Below are positions 35,648-45,395 of a stretch of 64,000 nt of DNA, in pieces. The stretch covers positions 6,595,001-6,659,000 of the forward strand of contig NZ_CP124747.1 in assembly GCF_041860085.1 (NCBI RefSeq). Direction: 5' to 3'. The position numbers and the translations under genes were made by a program. Source of the DNA: Schlesneria sp. DSM 10557. Its GTDB lineage: Bacteria; Planctomycetota; Planctomycetia; Planctomycetales; Planctomycetaceae. The notes under the pieces are model-generated. The model worked only from the letters and a program-made list of their open reading frames with translations, had not been told where the DNA came from and made no database searches. How positions within the stretch are numbered: the first letter of the stretch is position 1; each line of letters begins with the position of its first letter.

Positions 35648-38626
35648 TTACTTGTCATTTCGAGAAACCCACCCGGGCTTCCCTTCGATCACGATCCATT
35701 CCCCTTTGGCCGGGACGTCATCAAAGGTGGATCGCAAACCCGAAGGCCAGATGATCTCCATCTTTTTCAATTGATCCGCATCACCGATGCAGATTTCAAT
35801 CACTCGTTCATTGCTCGACTCATATCCGTCACCCGCGGTCAGCTGCCAGCTTCTGATCATGCCGGAAGCGAGGATCGCATTGAGCTTCGTTCCAATCGCA
35901 TCTCGACTGCTTTGAGTCCCGGCAAATTTCAGGCGGAGTGAACGATAGGGGGATTCGGATTGATTCACCCCCAGCAGCACAGGCCCTTGCAGATCTGTTG
36001 CAATGAAATCCGTTCGACCGTCCCGGTTCCAGTCGAGTAATGCCATTCCGCGTCCCAGACGCCGGACGTTAAAAAGGGATCCGGCCGTCTCCGGGGTCAG
36101 TTCTGTGAATCGGCCTTCCGGTTCGCCCCGGAAGATCTGAGGCTTCATTTGAAACTCTTCGTTCCTGAATTCGTCGATATGCCCATTCATGACGATGAGG
36201 TCAAAGTCGCCATCCTGGTCAGCATCCAGAAACTGAGTGCCAAATCCCAGTGGTTCGAAGCTGGGCTGACGAAGACCGGCCGCCTGGGTTGCATCTCGAT
36301 AAAATCCGTCATGGCTTGATAAATAAAGAGTATTCGCTTCTTTTGCGAAATTGGTGACCAGTAGATCAAGCTGGCGATCCTGGTTGACGTCCGCGCACGC
36401 GATTCCCATGCACGCTTGCGAAAGTCCGTGTTCATCCAGTGCGAGATTTCTCAGAAAAGCCTCCTCAACGAATCGGAGTGATTGGTCGCGGGAGGTTGTC
36501 TGGTTTATCAGAAGATGGTTAGCAGTCATGTCGTTTGCGACAAAAACGTCGAGCCGTTGATCATCGTTGAAGTCAGCAATGACGATCCCCATCCCCATTC
36601 CTTCCGAGAGATCGAGGCCCGCTTCCGACTGCTGCTCGCTAAACCGGCCGTCACCGCGATTCAAAATGACGGTGTCCGGAGCTGGTTTGAAGTGTGTCGG
36701 ACGACAGACTCGCTGTTCGCTATGCTGATCCAGACAGATTCTGGTCAGGATGTCCGGTCCCTGAACATAGTTGGCATCAAACAGTTCTGGAAAGCCGTCA
36801 CCGTCGAGATCAGCGATGGCACAACTGACGGTCCAGAACGTCTGTGTCAGGCCAGCGATGTCTGTGACGTCAGAAAATGTGCCGTCGCCATTATTGTGAA
36901 GCAGTCGGTTACGACCGAAGTTGGCGACGTACAGATCCGGAAAGCCATCGTTGTCGAAGTCGCCTGCAGCAACTCCCTGCGAATAAGACGTTTCGCTGAT
37001 GTTGGCAGCGAAGGTCACGTCTTCAAATCGCATGGAGGGAAGGTTGCGGTAGAGCGTGTCAGAGGGTCCAGCGGGTGAGCCGTTGGGAGAAGTGCTTCCC
37101 TGAGGGAAATACAGATCGGGCCTGCCATCCAGATCAAAATCCAGGACGGCGACACCGGCCCCCATGGTTTCCAGAATGTTGCGACTGCCCCCAGGCTGAC
37201 ACGAGTTGACGAACTGAAAAGCTAAGCCCGCCTGCTTTGCCTGATCGTCAAATTGAATTCGAGTCACACTTGAACTCTGATCAGTGGGCAGGGGAGAGCG
37301 CTCGCCTTGTTGCTGAGACAGGTCTGGCAGTTCGAACTGCGTCCAATTGAAATCAGTCCCGGGAAGAGTGTCCGGTCTGGTGCGCGGTAGTGCGGGGGAG
37401 AGTTGAGGCTTGATTCGAGCTTGAGCGGCCGCCACGCGGGGGCTTGGGGATTTGAATGTCAGTTCGTAAATCGCGCAGAAGCCCCACGCTTCCCACAAGC
37501 GTCCTGTTGCTTCCAGTTCTTCGATCATCTCGAGCATCGCCTCTTCGCTTCGAGACTCATTCAAACGTCCATTCAGATCAATGATCTTCTGGAGCCGCTT
37601 TGCACGTTCCGTGAAGGCTGTACCGAGTTCGACATGCTGATGTGACTTCAAGAGTTGTCCTAGCAGGGTCGTCGTCGAGAGCTGTTCAGGTTCTCGCAGC
37701 AGCGATTCATGCAGACATCGAATGGCGGAATTGATTTCGCCCTTTTCCGATAACCACTTTCCTCGAGCCGACCAGATACGCGAATCGTCTTGAACCTGTG
37801 AAGGCAATTTCGAGTGCCAGGAAATGAATTTCTCGGGTCGGTAATGTGCGTAAAGTTCCGCCAGAACTCCCTGAGCTTCGAAGTTATCGGGATGCGTGCT
37901 CGTCACTTCCAGCAGGATTTTTTCTGCGCTCTCGATGTGACTTTGATCTAATTCGTCGAGTGCAACCGCCAGATACGGTGACTTGCATTTGGGATCGGCG
38001 TGCAGAATTGCTTCCAGACGCTCACGATCTTTAATTCGGGGCATCTGGGCTGTCAGCAGCATTAAGTCCCCTCGCGTATAGGCGTCGCGTTTCAGCAGTT
38101 CGACGATGCAGCGGGCGGTCTCACGCGGGTAGCCCGTCACTGCCGCGATCTGCTCTTGATACAGCAGCGCCTGCGGCTGTTCGACTTGCAGGCTTTCGGA
38201 GAGTCGAAATGCAGCGGCGGCCGGGCAGACATAGTTCTTCTGCATCCAGCGATTACCCAGCCGCATCGCCAGCCGACCTCCTTCGGCAGGGCGTAGGCGA
38301 GAGTACTGGGTCAAAGCAGCCAGGGACTCGTCATACTGACCCTTCTGGTCGGTTGCTTCAGCCAGGAGATACCAGGCCGATGCGAGTTCTGGTGATCTCT
38401 CAATCGCACGTCTAGCTTGCTGGATGGCAAGATCGAACTGACGCTCAGAGAGATGGGCTCGGCCTTGTTCAATGATCTGATCCTCGGATTCGTCGCCCGA
38501 CAGCATGAAGGCAAGTCCGACCGCGCCGATCACAACTGCGGTTACGGTCCCAATTACCAGTGACCCGCCGCGAACCTTTGCTCTCTTTGCGTCGGTCGGT
38601 ACTGTCTGATCGTTGAGCGGAACCAT
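35648..38626 (-). CDS. TPR / FG-GAP / UnbV-ASPIC (CRTAC1-like) protein
   Basis: 992 residues. One N-terminal membrane helix (SLVIGTVTAVVIGAVGLAFML, ~22-42) is followed by TPR helices over ~50-400 (AIQQARRAIERSPELASAWYLLA and onward). From ~475 to 880 there are FG-GAP blades with calcium loops such as DFDLDGRPDLYF, DFDNDGFPDLYVAN, DLDGDGFPELF and DADQDGDFDL. The C-terminal ASPIC/UnbV domain (~895-985) has SSRDAIGTKL and IIWPSGLRSTF. The family is common in planctomycete genomes as large exported proteins; none has a firm role. It is third in a minus-strand cluster with the DUF1559 and lipoprotein genes. Confidence 0.88.
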   Translation of the reverse strand: MVPLNDQTVPTDAKRAKVRGGSLVIGTVTAVVIGAVGLAFMLSGDESEDQIIEQGRAHLSERQFDLAIQQARRAIERSPELASAWYLLAEATDQKGQYDESLAALTQYSRLRPAEGGRLAMRLGNRWMQKNYVCPAAAAFRLSESLQVEQPQALLYQEQIAAVTGYPRETARCIVELLKRDAYTRGDLMLLTAQMPRIKDRERLEAILHADPKCKSPYLAVALDELDQSHIESAEKILLEVTSTHPDNFEAQGVLAELYAHYRPEKFISWHSKLPSQVQDDSRIWSARGKWLSEKGEINSAIRCLHESLLREPEQLSTTTLLGQLLKSHQHVELGTAFTERAKRLQKIIDLNGRLNESRSEEAMLEMIEELEATGRLWEAWGFCAIYELTFKSPSPRVAAAQARIKPQLSPALPRTRPDTLPGTDFNWTQFELPDLSQQQGERSPLPTDQSSSVTRIQFDDQAKQAGLAFQFVNSCQPGGSRNILETMGAGVAVLDFDLDGRPDLYFPQGSTSPNGSPAGPSDTLYRNLPSMRFEDVTFAANISETSYSQGVAAGDFDNDGFPDLYVANFGRNRLLHNNGDGTFSDVTDIAGLTQTFWTVSCAIADLDGDGFPELFDANYVQGPDILTRICLDQHSEQRVCRPTHFKPAPDTVILNRGDGRFSEQQSEAGLDLSEGMGMGIVIADFNDDQRLDVFVANDMTANHLLINQTTSRDQSLRFVEEAFLRNLALDEHGLSQACMGIACADVNQDRQLDLLVTNFAKEANTLYLSSHDGFYRDATQAAGLRQPSFEPLGFGTQFLDADQDGDFDLIVMNGHIDEFRNEEFQMKPQIFRGEPEGRFTELTPETAGSLFNVRRLGRGMALLDWNRDGRTDFIATDLQGPVLLGVNQSESPYRSLRLKFAGTQSSRDAIGTKLNAILASGMIRSWQLTAGDGYESSNERVIEICIGDADQLKKMEIIWPSGLRSTFDDVPAKGEWIVIEGKPGWVSRNDK

Positions 38627-38649
38627 TGACAGCAGTCCTGGTCAAATGC

Positions 38650-38683
38650 AGAGATCGCCGTGAGCAGGCTCACGGCGATCTCT
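38650..38683 (-). terminator. Strong intergenic hairpin after the DUF1559 gene
   Basis: AGAGATCGCCGTGAG (38650-38664) and its exact complement (38669-38683) with a 4-base loop. No T-run follows on the minus strand, so it may act as an mRNA-stabilising or attenuating structure, not a classical terminator. Confidence 0.6.
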
Positions 38684-38714
38684 GGGTTATTCACATTTGT
38701 TGTTCGCGATGGTC

Positions 38715-39701
38715 TTAGAATTCACCGATCGGGTTTCCGTCAGCAATGTATCCAAGTCGCATCCGGGTAATCGAGTCCAGGTTTTCGCTCAGGAACCGAA
38801 CGGATCCATCCCCCAGCGTCACCTGCATCCCACCCGTGTGGATACTTCCGGGACTTCCCCAGCTAATCAGTCTTCCGGGAATTCCTTTCTCAGCCGTCCA
38901 GGAAGCCCAACTTGCGGGGGCAAACCAATCGTTGATTTTGGCATTACCCGAGGTGCCACCGGCGGCAAACATGACGGATGCCCCACCGACGTGCTGTAGG
39001 ATCGCCCATGGTTGACCGGGGCCGTTGTAACAGTTCAACGTCGTTTCTGCGATTGCAACCGTATTGGTGCTACCGTCGCTGAGATCACGCAGATTCGTGT
39101 TGGATTCAAAACCGAACATACACTTTGTGTACATCCCTTCCGATGTCCACAATGCTCCGACATTTGGTGCACCTGCGGAACCCCATCCGTTGGGATCGCC
39201 TTGAGCGACGCTGAAGCCGTAGCTCGTTTTGGAGGTCTGTCCGCCGACCTGAGCGCCATAGTAAGTTGGATCGTCTGGCTGAAATGGGTTTCCATTGTCA
39301 GACGGACACAAAAGGGCAGCCATTTTTGCCGTGGAGGCTGCGATGTTCTGCGGGGGCATGGTCGTCAGAGCGCCCCCATTGAAATTCCACTTTCCCATGG
39401 GCAAGTTGAAATTCAGTGAATTGTAAAGCGGAGCCTGATCAAAGTAAGGAAGTAACATCACCATGCCAGTGACGTTCTTTGTCCCGGGAAACGACATCGC
39501 AAACGGGAAAACATTAAAGGTGTCGTGGTAGTTATGCAGCGCGAGACCAATCTGTTTCAGATTGTTTTTGCACTGTGTCCTGCGTGCTGCCTCGCGAGCC
39601 TGTTGGACCGCGGGCAGCAATAAAGCGATCAAAACAGCGATGATCGCAATCACAACCAACAGCTCAATCAGCGTAAACGCTTTTCTTCGTCGCAAACTCA
39701 T
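38715..39701 (-). CDS. DUF1559 prepilin-like (PulG-type) protein
   Basis: 328 residues from ATG at 39701; the frame extends upstream to 39902 but the prepilin leader begins at 39701. Type IV pilin-like leader [19 protein letters not shown] with the conserved Phe and Glu+5, then [18 protein letters not shown], the DUF1559 signature. The C-terminus has the H-x9-DG element ([12 protein letters not shown]) followed by [10 protein letters not shown]. These pseudopilin-like proteins are strongly expanded in planctomycetes. A prepilin peptidase would cut before FTLIE. It lies between a transthyretin-like lipoprotein gene and the ASPIC gene, all on the minus strand. Confidence 0.93.
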   Translation of the reverse strand: MSLRRRKAFTLIELLVVIAIIAVLIALLLPAVQQAREAARRTQCKNNLKQIGLALHNYHDTFNVFPFAMSFPGTKNVTGMVMLLPYFDQAPLYNSLNFNLPMGKWNFNGGALTTMPPQNIAASTAKMAALLCPSDNGNPFQPDDPTYYGAQVGGQTSKTSYGFSVAQGDPNGWGSAGAPNVGALWTSEGMYTKCMFGFESNTNLRDLSDGSTNTVAIAETTLNCYNGPGQPWAILQHVGGASVMFAAGGTSGNAKINDWFAPASWASWTAEKGIPGRLISWGSPGSIHTGGMQVTLGDGSVRFLSENLDSITRMRLGYIADGNPIGEF

Positions 39702-39957
39702 CAACTGAACTCCAAAAAGTAGAAATAAAACAGAATCGACTTCAGACTTTTTGCTGCTCAGCATCCGAAGAATCCACGAACGTCGTGCTATCACGTCTGA
39801 ACGGAATTCATAGGACATCAAGCAGGCCATGAATCTAGACACGAGATCCGCAGATTGAAGATCGCGGTCATCTCGCTGCGATTGCGCCAAAACTGACGAC
39901 AACGCTCAGTGGTGTCCCATCACCGCTGAAGCACGGCAGCGGAGACCTGAGTGCGGC

Positions 39958-40434
39958 TTATTTTTGAGTCGTAATCTTGTACTCGAGGTCAAACTTTCCG
40001 CCGTCGGAAACTTGCAGAAAGTTGTGCTTCGATACCTTTTTGGGGTCATTCCAAAGAGGGGCGATCTTTTCTACCGCAGTGACACCAGGAATCGGTGGTC
40101 GGCTGGAGTCGACGGGTAATCCATCTTGTGTCTGCATCCAGGAGAATGTGACCGCGTAGTCTCCTGGTGGGAGGCCGACTAAATTCTGGTAGTTTCTCGC
40201 CTCGAACTTGCCGTCCTTGTCCGTAACAGCGGTACCGCCGCGACTGTTCTTGGTGTCTCGCTGAGGGGTGAAGATCACTTGGATCCCCTCGTGTGGAGTT
40301 CCCTGAATTGTGACACGGCCAGTGACTGGAGCGAGTTGTTCGACGGGTTTTTTAGCGGATGCTCCGCACCCAAATTCGAAAATCACGGAAGACAGAATCA
40401 AACCTACGAATGCATGGCGCGACAGACGGTTCAT
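39958..40434 (-). CDS. Transthyretin-like (carboxypeptidase-regulatory) lipoprotein
   Basis: 158 residues from ATG at 40434. Short hydrophobic leader (FVGLILSSVIFEFGC) ending at a Cys near residue 23, a relaxed lipobox as often seen in this phylum. The rest is a beta-sandwich like carboxypeptidase-regulatory domains: VTGRVTIQGTPHEGIQVIFTP, then GGTAVTDKDGKFEA and GLPPGDYAVTFSW. Such proteins usually sit beside DUF1559 genes, as here (256 bp upstream of that gene's start). Likely periplasmic or surface; role unknown. Confidence 0.82.
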   Translation of the reverse strand: MNRLSRHAFVGLILSSVIFEFGCGASAKKPVEQLAPVTGRVTIQGTPHEGIQVIFTPQRDTKNSRGGTAVTDKDGKFEARNYQNLVGLPPGDYAVTFSWMQTQDGLPVDSSRPPIPGVTAVEKIAPLWNDPKKVSKHNFLQVSDGGKFDLEYKITTQK

Positions 40435-40947
40435 CTTTGGTCCTGAAGAGGCAATCAAAACGTGAAACCTGTTACTGCATCCAAGCAATCGGCCTGGAAA
40501 CAGCAAATGCCCAACTCTCAATCAATTTCAGCTAAATCCCAACAGCGAACCCGTGCGAAGTGGAGGTCTCTGCCGAGTTGGCTTCAGCGTGAATTGATTG
40601 TCATTCTTGAATGAGGTGCTTTCTTGAGTAGCTGTATCCGAACATAGATTTTGACTGTAATTTGGAAACGTGTGCCGAACAATACGTCGCTGATACATCA
40701 AAATCAATCAGAACGTAACAAGATTGCGGATTTCCGCGGACACTGGGGTGCGATAACCCCACCAGACTAATGTGAAACACCTTAAACGGTGATGAAGTTG
40801 GACTGTCATTACTTCAGGCAGCTTGGCGTTTGCGAAAGTAGTCGTAAAGCAAATCCATTACCCAGAATGTGACTTGTCGCTGCTTTTTGAACGCGGTTCG
40901 ATGCGTCCGACAGGTATGAGAATTATGATCCCGGTGTGAGTTAGACG
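40435..40947. other. Gene-free stretch with a possible transposase tail
   Basis: About 510 bases. On the minus strand, 40814-40945 reads as an uninterrupted C-terminal frame (RTHRTAFKKQRQVTFWVMDL, then LYDYFRKRQAA, stop) without a start. Composition and ending resemble the tail of an IS transposase, but I cannot name the family. The rest shows nothing recognisable; the promoter of the lipoprotein gene should be near 40440-40560. Confidence 0.35.
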
Positions 40948-41289
40948 TTACGAATCATCGTTGGAAATCCACGTTACGTTCGTGAACCGCTCAGGGTCTG
41001 CCAGGACGATTTTGTTGATCAGAATCTTGATTTCTCGGATCGCTTTTTGGGCCTGTGTGTCAGGGAGTCGGTCCAGAAGCCATCCGATGCACCCGAGTGG
41101 TTGTGCAAGAACCAATGCCCACTCGTTCTCGCCCTGCCAGCTTGTGGTCACGGTGAAAACGTCGTTTCCTCGACAAAGCTTTAACACGGCACCGGAGTCT
41201 TCTTCGACCGCACCGATGATATTCCACGCGGTCGTTCGGCTCTCGAGGCCTGCTTTCAGGTGGTGACAGAGATCCTCGCCGAGCGGCAT
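40948..41289 (-). CDS. Small hypothetical protein
   Basis: 113 residues from ATG at 41289. No signal peptide; a mixed alpha/beta pattern with VLKLCRGNDVFTVTTSWQ and a C-terminal helix (AQKAIREIKILINKIV). No family recognised. It has the best composition among overlapping frames in this stretch, but supporting evidence is thin. Function unknown. Confidence 0.5.
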   Translation of the reverse strand: MPLGEDLCHHLKAGLESRTTAWNIIGAVEEDSGAVLKLCRGNDVFTVTTSWQGENEWALVLAQPLGCIGWLLDRLPDTQAQKAIREIKILINKIVLADPERFTNVTWISNDDS

Positions 41290-41590
41290 GTCGATAATTT
41301 CCTTGCCGTTTCGTAGAGGAGGCTCTCATGAAAACGCATCGGATTCGAATCGCAGAAATTCTTTGATCATCGACGATACCACCACAAATTCCGATTGCGT
41401 CGCCGTACTGGGGTGGGAAGGAATCCGTGATTACAGAATGCGGAATCGACCGCAATCAGGCGGTTCTGTCTCGCGGGATCTTGGATCCTGCACTACGTTA
41501 TTCGACTCGAAGCAGGATGACCGAGTGTTGGTGCCGCTTCCTGCACCGAGTGGGACGCTGAAAGGCCCGGGAAACATTTGACTTAAACTT
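41290..41590. other. Gene-free stretch between divergent genes
   Basis: About 300 bases. A short plus-strand frame (41288-41581) has no recognisable domain. It should hold promoters of the small hypothetical and the M41-like gene. Confidence 0.4.
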
Positions 41591-42085
41591 TTGCAGGTGC
41601 TGTTGGTGGAATTGACTGCGTATCACGAAGCCGGACATGCGTTCATGGCGGCTTTTCTGGGGGGGAAGGTTCGGTCGGTGACGATTGAACCGGATGACGA
41701 TGACGGTCCGCAGCGATTTGGGGATACTCAGGTGGTCTGGCGGACGTCTCGCATGTCCGAGCGGAAGTTGTGCGAGAACTGTATTCAGGTGTCGCTGGCC
41801 GGGCCGGTGGCAGAAATGCTCTATTCGGGCGACCCCTACCATCCGGGACTGGTCGCGGAATGGGCCAGTGACTGGCAGGCTGCCTGGGAAGCCGCTGCGA
41901 CGCTGTTTTCCGATCAGCGGAAACGACTGGAATACCTGGAGTCAGTGACGGGTGTGCTGTACCGAATGCTGGATTCCGAACCCAACTGGTCCGCCGTCGC
42001 TTCCTTGGCTGATAGCCTGCTGGCTCATGAAACTCTTGAAGCCGAAGAGGTCGAGGAGATCGTCGGAGAGTGGCTGGATTGGTAG
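41591..42085 (+). CDS. Stand-alone M41 (FtsH peptidase)-like domain protein
   Basis: 164 residues from TTG 41591 (GTG 41597 is possible). The zinc-binding HEAGH motif lies at residues 12-16 in AYHEAGHAFMAAFLGGKVRSVTIEP, as at the start of the FtsH protease domain, followed by the conserved helix segment VSLAGPVAEMLYSG near 75. The second Asp ligand of M41 cannot be assigned with certainty. There is no AAA+ domain and no membrane helix, so substrate unfolding would have to come from a partner, or the protein binds rather than cuts. The same strand continues into the membrane GTPase gene 218 bp later. Confidence 0.75.
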   Translation: MQVLLVELTAYHEAGHAFMAAFLGGKVRSVTIEPDDDDGPQRFGDTQVVWRTSRMSERKLCENCIQVSLAGPVAEMLYSGDPYHPGLVAEWASDWQAAWEAAATLFSDQRKRLEYLESVTGVLYRMLDSEPNWSAVASLADSLLAHETLEAEEVEEIVGEWLDW

Positions 42086-42303
42086 CGGGAATTTGTTCGC
42101 AGGTGAGCGACATCTCCTGTTGGAATATTGCCTCGAATAATCTTCTTACCGACGTTGCTGGGGCACGGTCGAGGCTTTGAACATCGCCGTTGTCGTGTTC
42201 GGTGGTCGTATGCTGCATGACTACAGTCGCAGCGGCTTGCGGCTTATGATGCAGTGCCGGGTTGGTGAGGGTGGGGATCTCAACGCAAACACTGGATACG
42301 TGA

Positions 42304-44160
42304 ATGACCGCGGAACTGGCGCAAATGGAGTTACTCGCTCAAGTCGACGATCTGATCGCGCGACTGAGGGGGTGGGTGGCTGAACCGACGCCGTGGGAGC
42401 CGGTCCAGCAGAGTCAGTCACTGGTAAAACGTTTGCTGCTGCGTCTGGAGCCATTGCGTGCTCGTGTTGAGGCCCCGCTGGTCGTGGCAACATTCGGGGG
42501 GACGGGGGTTGGAAAGAGTTCCTTAGTCAATGGACTGGTCGGTCATGAAGTGACGACGGCGGGACGGGAACGGCCGACCACGACGTTGCCCATCGTGCTG
42601 GCTCATCCGCAGACGGATCTCTCGACGTACCACCTGCCACTGGACTCCGGAGACGACGAGTTGCAGATCGTGCGCGTCGAGTCTCCGTTGCTGCGCGACA
42701 TCGTCATCATTGATTGTCCGGACCCCGACACCACGGAATCCGAGACGGCGACCAGTAACCTCGCTCGCCTGCATCGGCTGCTTCCTTATTGCGACGTACT
42801 GCTGTATGTGGGGACACAACAGAAGTACCGTTCCGCACGCGTCAGCGAAGAACTGATGCAGGCAGCCAACGGATGCCGGGTGGTGTTTATTCAGTCGCAT
42901 GCGGATCTCGATTCGGATATTCGCGACGACTGGAGAAAGCAGCTCAGTCCGCAGTTTCAGGTTGCGGAGATGTTCTTCGTCAATTCCAAGCAGGCACTGC
43001 AGGAACAGAAGAATGGGATTCGGCCGACGGGAGAGTTCGGGCGGTTGCTGGACCTGTTGATGCAGGAGCTTTCGGCGACCCAGCGTGTTCGGATTCGCCG
43101 CAGTAACCTGATGGGGCTGGTGCAGGAAGTCCTGACACACGCTCGCGAAGTCCTGGCCAATCACGCTCCTCTCGTGGCAAGGCTCGAGAAAGCTCTGGCA
43201 GAACAGCGTCATCGGACGACCGAGCGGATGGCCGAACGGCTGGAAGAAGAACTGCTGGTCAGTCGAGGGTTGTGGGAGCGGCGGTTGCTCGGACAAGTGA
43301 CCGAAATGTGGGGCTACAGCCCGTTCGCGTCGATGCTGAAGCTGTGGCATAGTCAGGCCAGCCTGCTGGCTTCGTTTTCGCTGATGCGATCGCATACGAC
43401 GGCCCAGATGGCACTGGTCGGGCTGGTGCACGGAACTCGCTGGCTGACGTCGCAGCAGCAGGAACACGAGGCAGAGCGCCGGCTGGAGTCTTTATCATCG
43501 CTGGGGCTGACCGATTCGGAACTGCGGGAAGCCCAGATGGTGATCTCGGGACATGTTCACGCAGCCAAGCTCGATCGGCCCCTGCAGGAAACCAATGCCC
43601 TGGAACATTTGCGCCATTCGGCGGCAGGGATTCAGCTTGAATTCCTGACCGACGCCGCTCGGCGGATTGACGTGCTCATTCTGGAAGCGGCCAAACGGCA
43701 CTCGCACTGGACGACCCGGCTGGTGTACGAGGCGTTGTTCATACTGTTGCCCGCCTTCCTGCTGTATCGCGTGGGCCGCAACTTCTTTTATGACTCGTTC
43801 TGGCTTGAGAAGCCTCTGCTGGACACGAACTTCTATATCCCGGCGCTGCTGTTTTTTGTGATCTGGGTTGCGGTGTTCGTGATGAGCTATACGGCACGTT
43901 TGCGACGAGGTCTGACCTCCCGGATTGAAGTTCTGGCCCGCGAACTGGCTCGTGTCCAGGCGGGAGCCGGTTTGTTTCCCGAACTGGAGCAGCGGTGCGC
44001 GGAGTTCTCTCGCCACCGTGATCGGCTGGAGCAGTTCACGGCGAACCTGGAGTCGATTCGGCAAAGCTTTGCCGTGGGGGACGGCGTCGAGCGACTGAGC
44101 CTGAAGCAAAGCGCCGTGGCGAGCAAGGCGAAGGAGGCGGGTTTGGTCGAACAGGTTTAA
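42304..44160 (+). CDS. Membrane-associated GTPase (dynamin/YfjP-like)
   Basis: 618 residues. P-loop GGTGVGKSS at 65-73; the Walker-B/G3 region is DCPDPDT near 143, lacking the usual DxxG Gly. G4 is unclear (SHADLD near 200 in place of N/TKxD). Residues ~215-460 are long helices with many Glu/Arg/Gln. Two membrane segments lie near 480-500 (LVYEALFILLPAFLLYRV) and 518-538 (IPALLFFVIWVAVFVMSY), then a C-terminal coiled coil. The layout resembles bacterial dynamin-like and YfjP-type GTPases that act on the inner membrane. ATG start 42304. Specific role unknown. Confidence 0.8.
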   Translation: MTAELAQMELLAQVDDLIARLRGWVAEPTPWEPVQQSQSLVKRLLLRLEPLRARVEAPLVVATFGGTGVGKSSLVNGLVGHEVTTAGRERPTTTLPIVLAHPQTDLSTYHLPLDSGDDELQIVRVESPLLRDIVIIDCPDPDTTESETATSNLARLHRLLPYCDVLLYVGTQQKYRSARVSEELMQAANGCRVVFIQSHADLDSDIRDDWRKQLSPQFQVAEMFFVNSKQALQEQKNGIRPTGEFGRLLDLLMQELSATQRVRIRRSNLMGLVQEVLTHAREVLANHAPLVARLEKALAEQRHRTTERMAERLEEELLVSRGLWERRLLGQVTEMWGYSPFASMLKLWHSQASLLASFSLMRSHTTAQMALVGLVHGTRWLTSQQQEHEAERRLESLSSLGLTDSELREAQMVISGHVHAAKLDRPLQETNALEHLRHSAAGIQLEFLTDAARRIDVLILEAAKRHSHWTTRLVYEALFILLPAFLLYRVGRNFFYDSFWLEKPLLDTNFYIPALLFFVIWVAVFVMSYTARLRRGLTSRIEVLARELARVQAGAGLFPELEQRCAEFSRHRDRLEQFTANLESIRQSFAVGDGVERLSLKQSAVASKAKEAGLVEQV

Positions 44161-44287
44161 TGCCGTTCAGTGAATAATCCCGAATGCACGTCTCCGACGC
44201 ATGAGATGCGCGATCGCCGACTTGTCGCGGATGTATTTCCGTGCGAAGAGGACAATCAAGGAAGGACTAGTTTGTGGCCCTTGTTCC

Positions 44288-45121
44288 CTATACCGCATCC
44301 TGCTGTTCAAACAGTTGCCGCAGATGGACCAGATTGTCTGCAATAAAGTGAGGCGGTACGGCGGCCGATTCAAACTCCTGGCGTTTGCTGATACCAGTCA
44401 GCACGCCAGTGGTTGTCAGGCCGATTGCGAGCGCGCCGGCGATGTCGGTGTCGTATCGATCGCCGACCATCATGACTTCCGACGGCTGCAGACCAATACG
44501 GTGGAGTGCCTGGTCGTACATCCCGCGGTTGGGCTTTCCGATCACCGTCGGTGCGACTTCGGTGGCGGCCTGAAGCAAGGCAAGGATGCTGCCTGCTCCG
44601 GGGAGCAGTCCTCGTTCGCTGGGATAACTGGGATCGGAATTGGTTCCGAGAAATCGAGCTCCATTGCGAATCGCCAGCGAGACGCGAGCGAGTTCCTCAT
44701 AGGTGACTTCGAAGTTGATTCCCGCGATGGCATACGTCGCTTCGGTCGGTTCCAGGGTCAGTTCAAACCCGTACTGCTGCAGGGCGGAACGGAGTCCATC
44801 CTGCCCGACGATGATGATCTTGCCCTTGGGCCAGCCCTGATGCTCAATCTGTTCGGCGAGCCAGCCTGCGGTTGCTTCCGCGCTGCCCAGGATCTGTTCG
44901 GGCCGGGCTTTCACCCCCATTTCCGTCAGTTTTTCCACAAACTGGGCGGGGGTTCGGCTGGCGTTGTTGGTGACGCATAACCACTTCCGACCGGTTCGTT
45001 CCAGATAGTCGAACATTTCCTGGACGCCCGGCAGGAGTCGCGTACCGACGTAGATGACGCCATCCATGTCGAACAGGACACCACGGACTTGCCGAAGACG
45101 AACGGAGGTGGTTGCAGACAC
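44288..45121 (-). CDS. HAD-IIA hydrolase, NagD / p-nitrophenyl-phosphatase-like
   Basis: 277 residues from GTG 45121. Haloacid dehalogenase phosphatase: motif I LFDMDGVIYVG (nucleophile and acid Asp) near residue 16, motif II VTNNAS near 50, motif III Lys in GKPNRGMYDQAL near 197, motif IV MVGDRYDTDIAGA near 218. The C2A-type cap between motifs II and III is typical of NagD, AraL and phosphoglycolate phosphatases. The natural substrate is likely a small sugar or nucleotide phosphate. It is convergent with the GTPase gene. Confidence 0.92.
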   Translation of the reverse strand: MSATTSVRLRQVRGVLFDMDGVIYVGTRLLPGVQEMFDYLERTGRKWLCVTNNASRTPAQFVEKLTEMGVKARPEQILGSAEATAGWLAEQIEHQGWPKGKIIIVGQDGLRSALQQYGFELTLEPTEATYAIAGINFEVTYEELARVSLAIRNGARFLGTNSDPSYPSERGLLPGAGSILALLQAATEVAPTVIGKPNRGMYDQALHRIGLQPSEVMMVGDRYDTDIAGALAIGLTTTGVLTGISKRQEFESAAVPPHFIADNLVHLRQLFEQQDAV

Positions 45122-45395
45122 GGAATTCCTTCAGAAGCAGTCGGTCGGACGGTGACGAAGCGGTATGGGGGAAATTCACGGATACGCCCGACAACGTCAA
45201 GGGTGGCTACCGTTCCCATTTTCTACGATTTGCACCGAAACTTTTTCCGGTCTGGGGTGTTTAACCTTCCAGGGGTCGTGAACCGTCTGCCTAAGCGGCG
45301 TTCGCGATTCGTTGTAAGTGCTAACTCAAGAATGATTTGCGTAAGAACTCGGCACCCGGAAGGAATCCGGGGGCGATCATTGAGACTGGAGCAAC

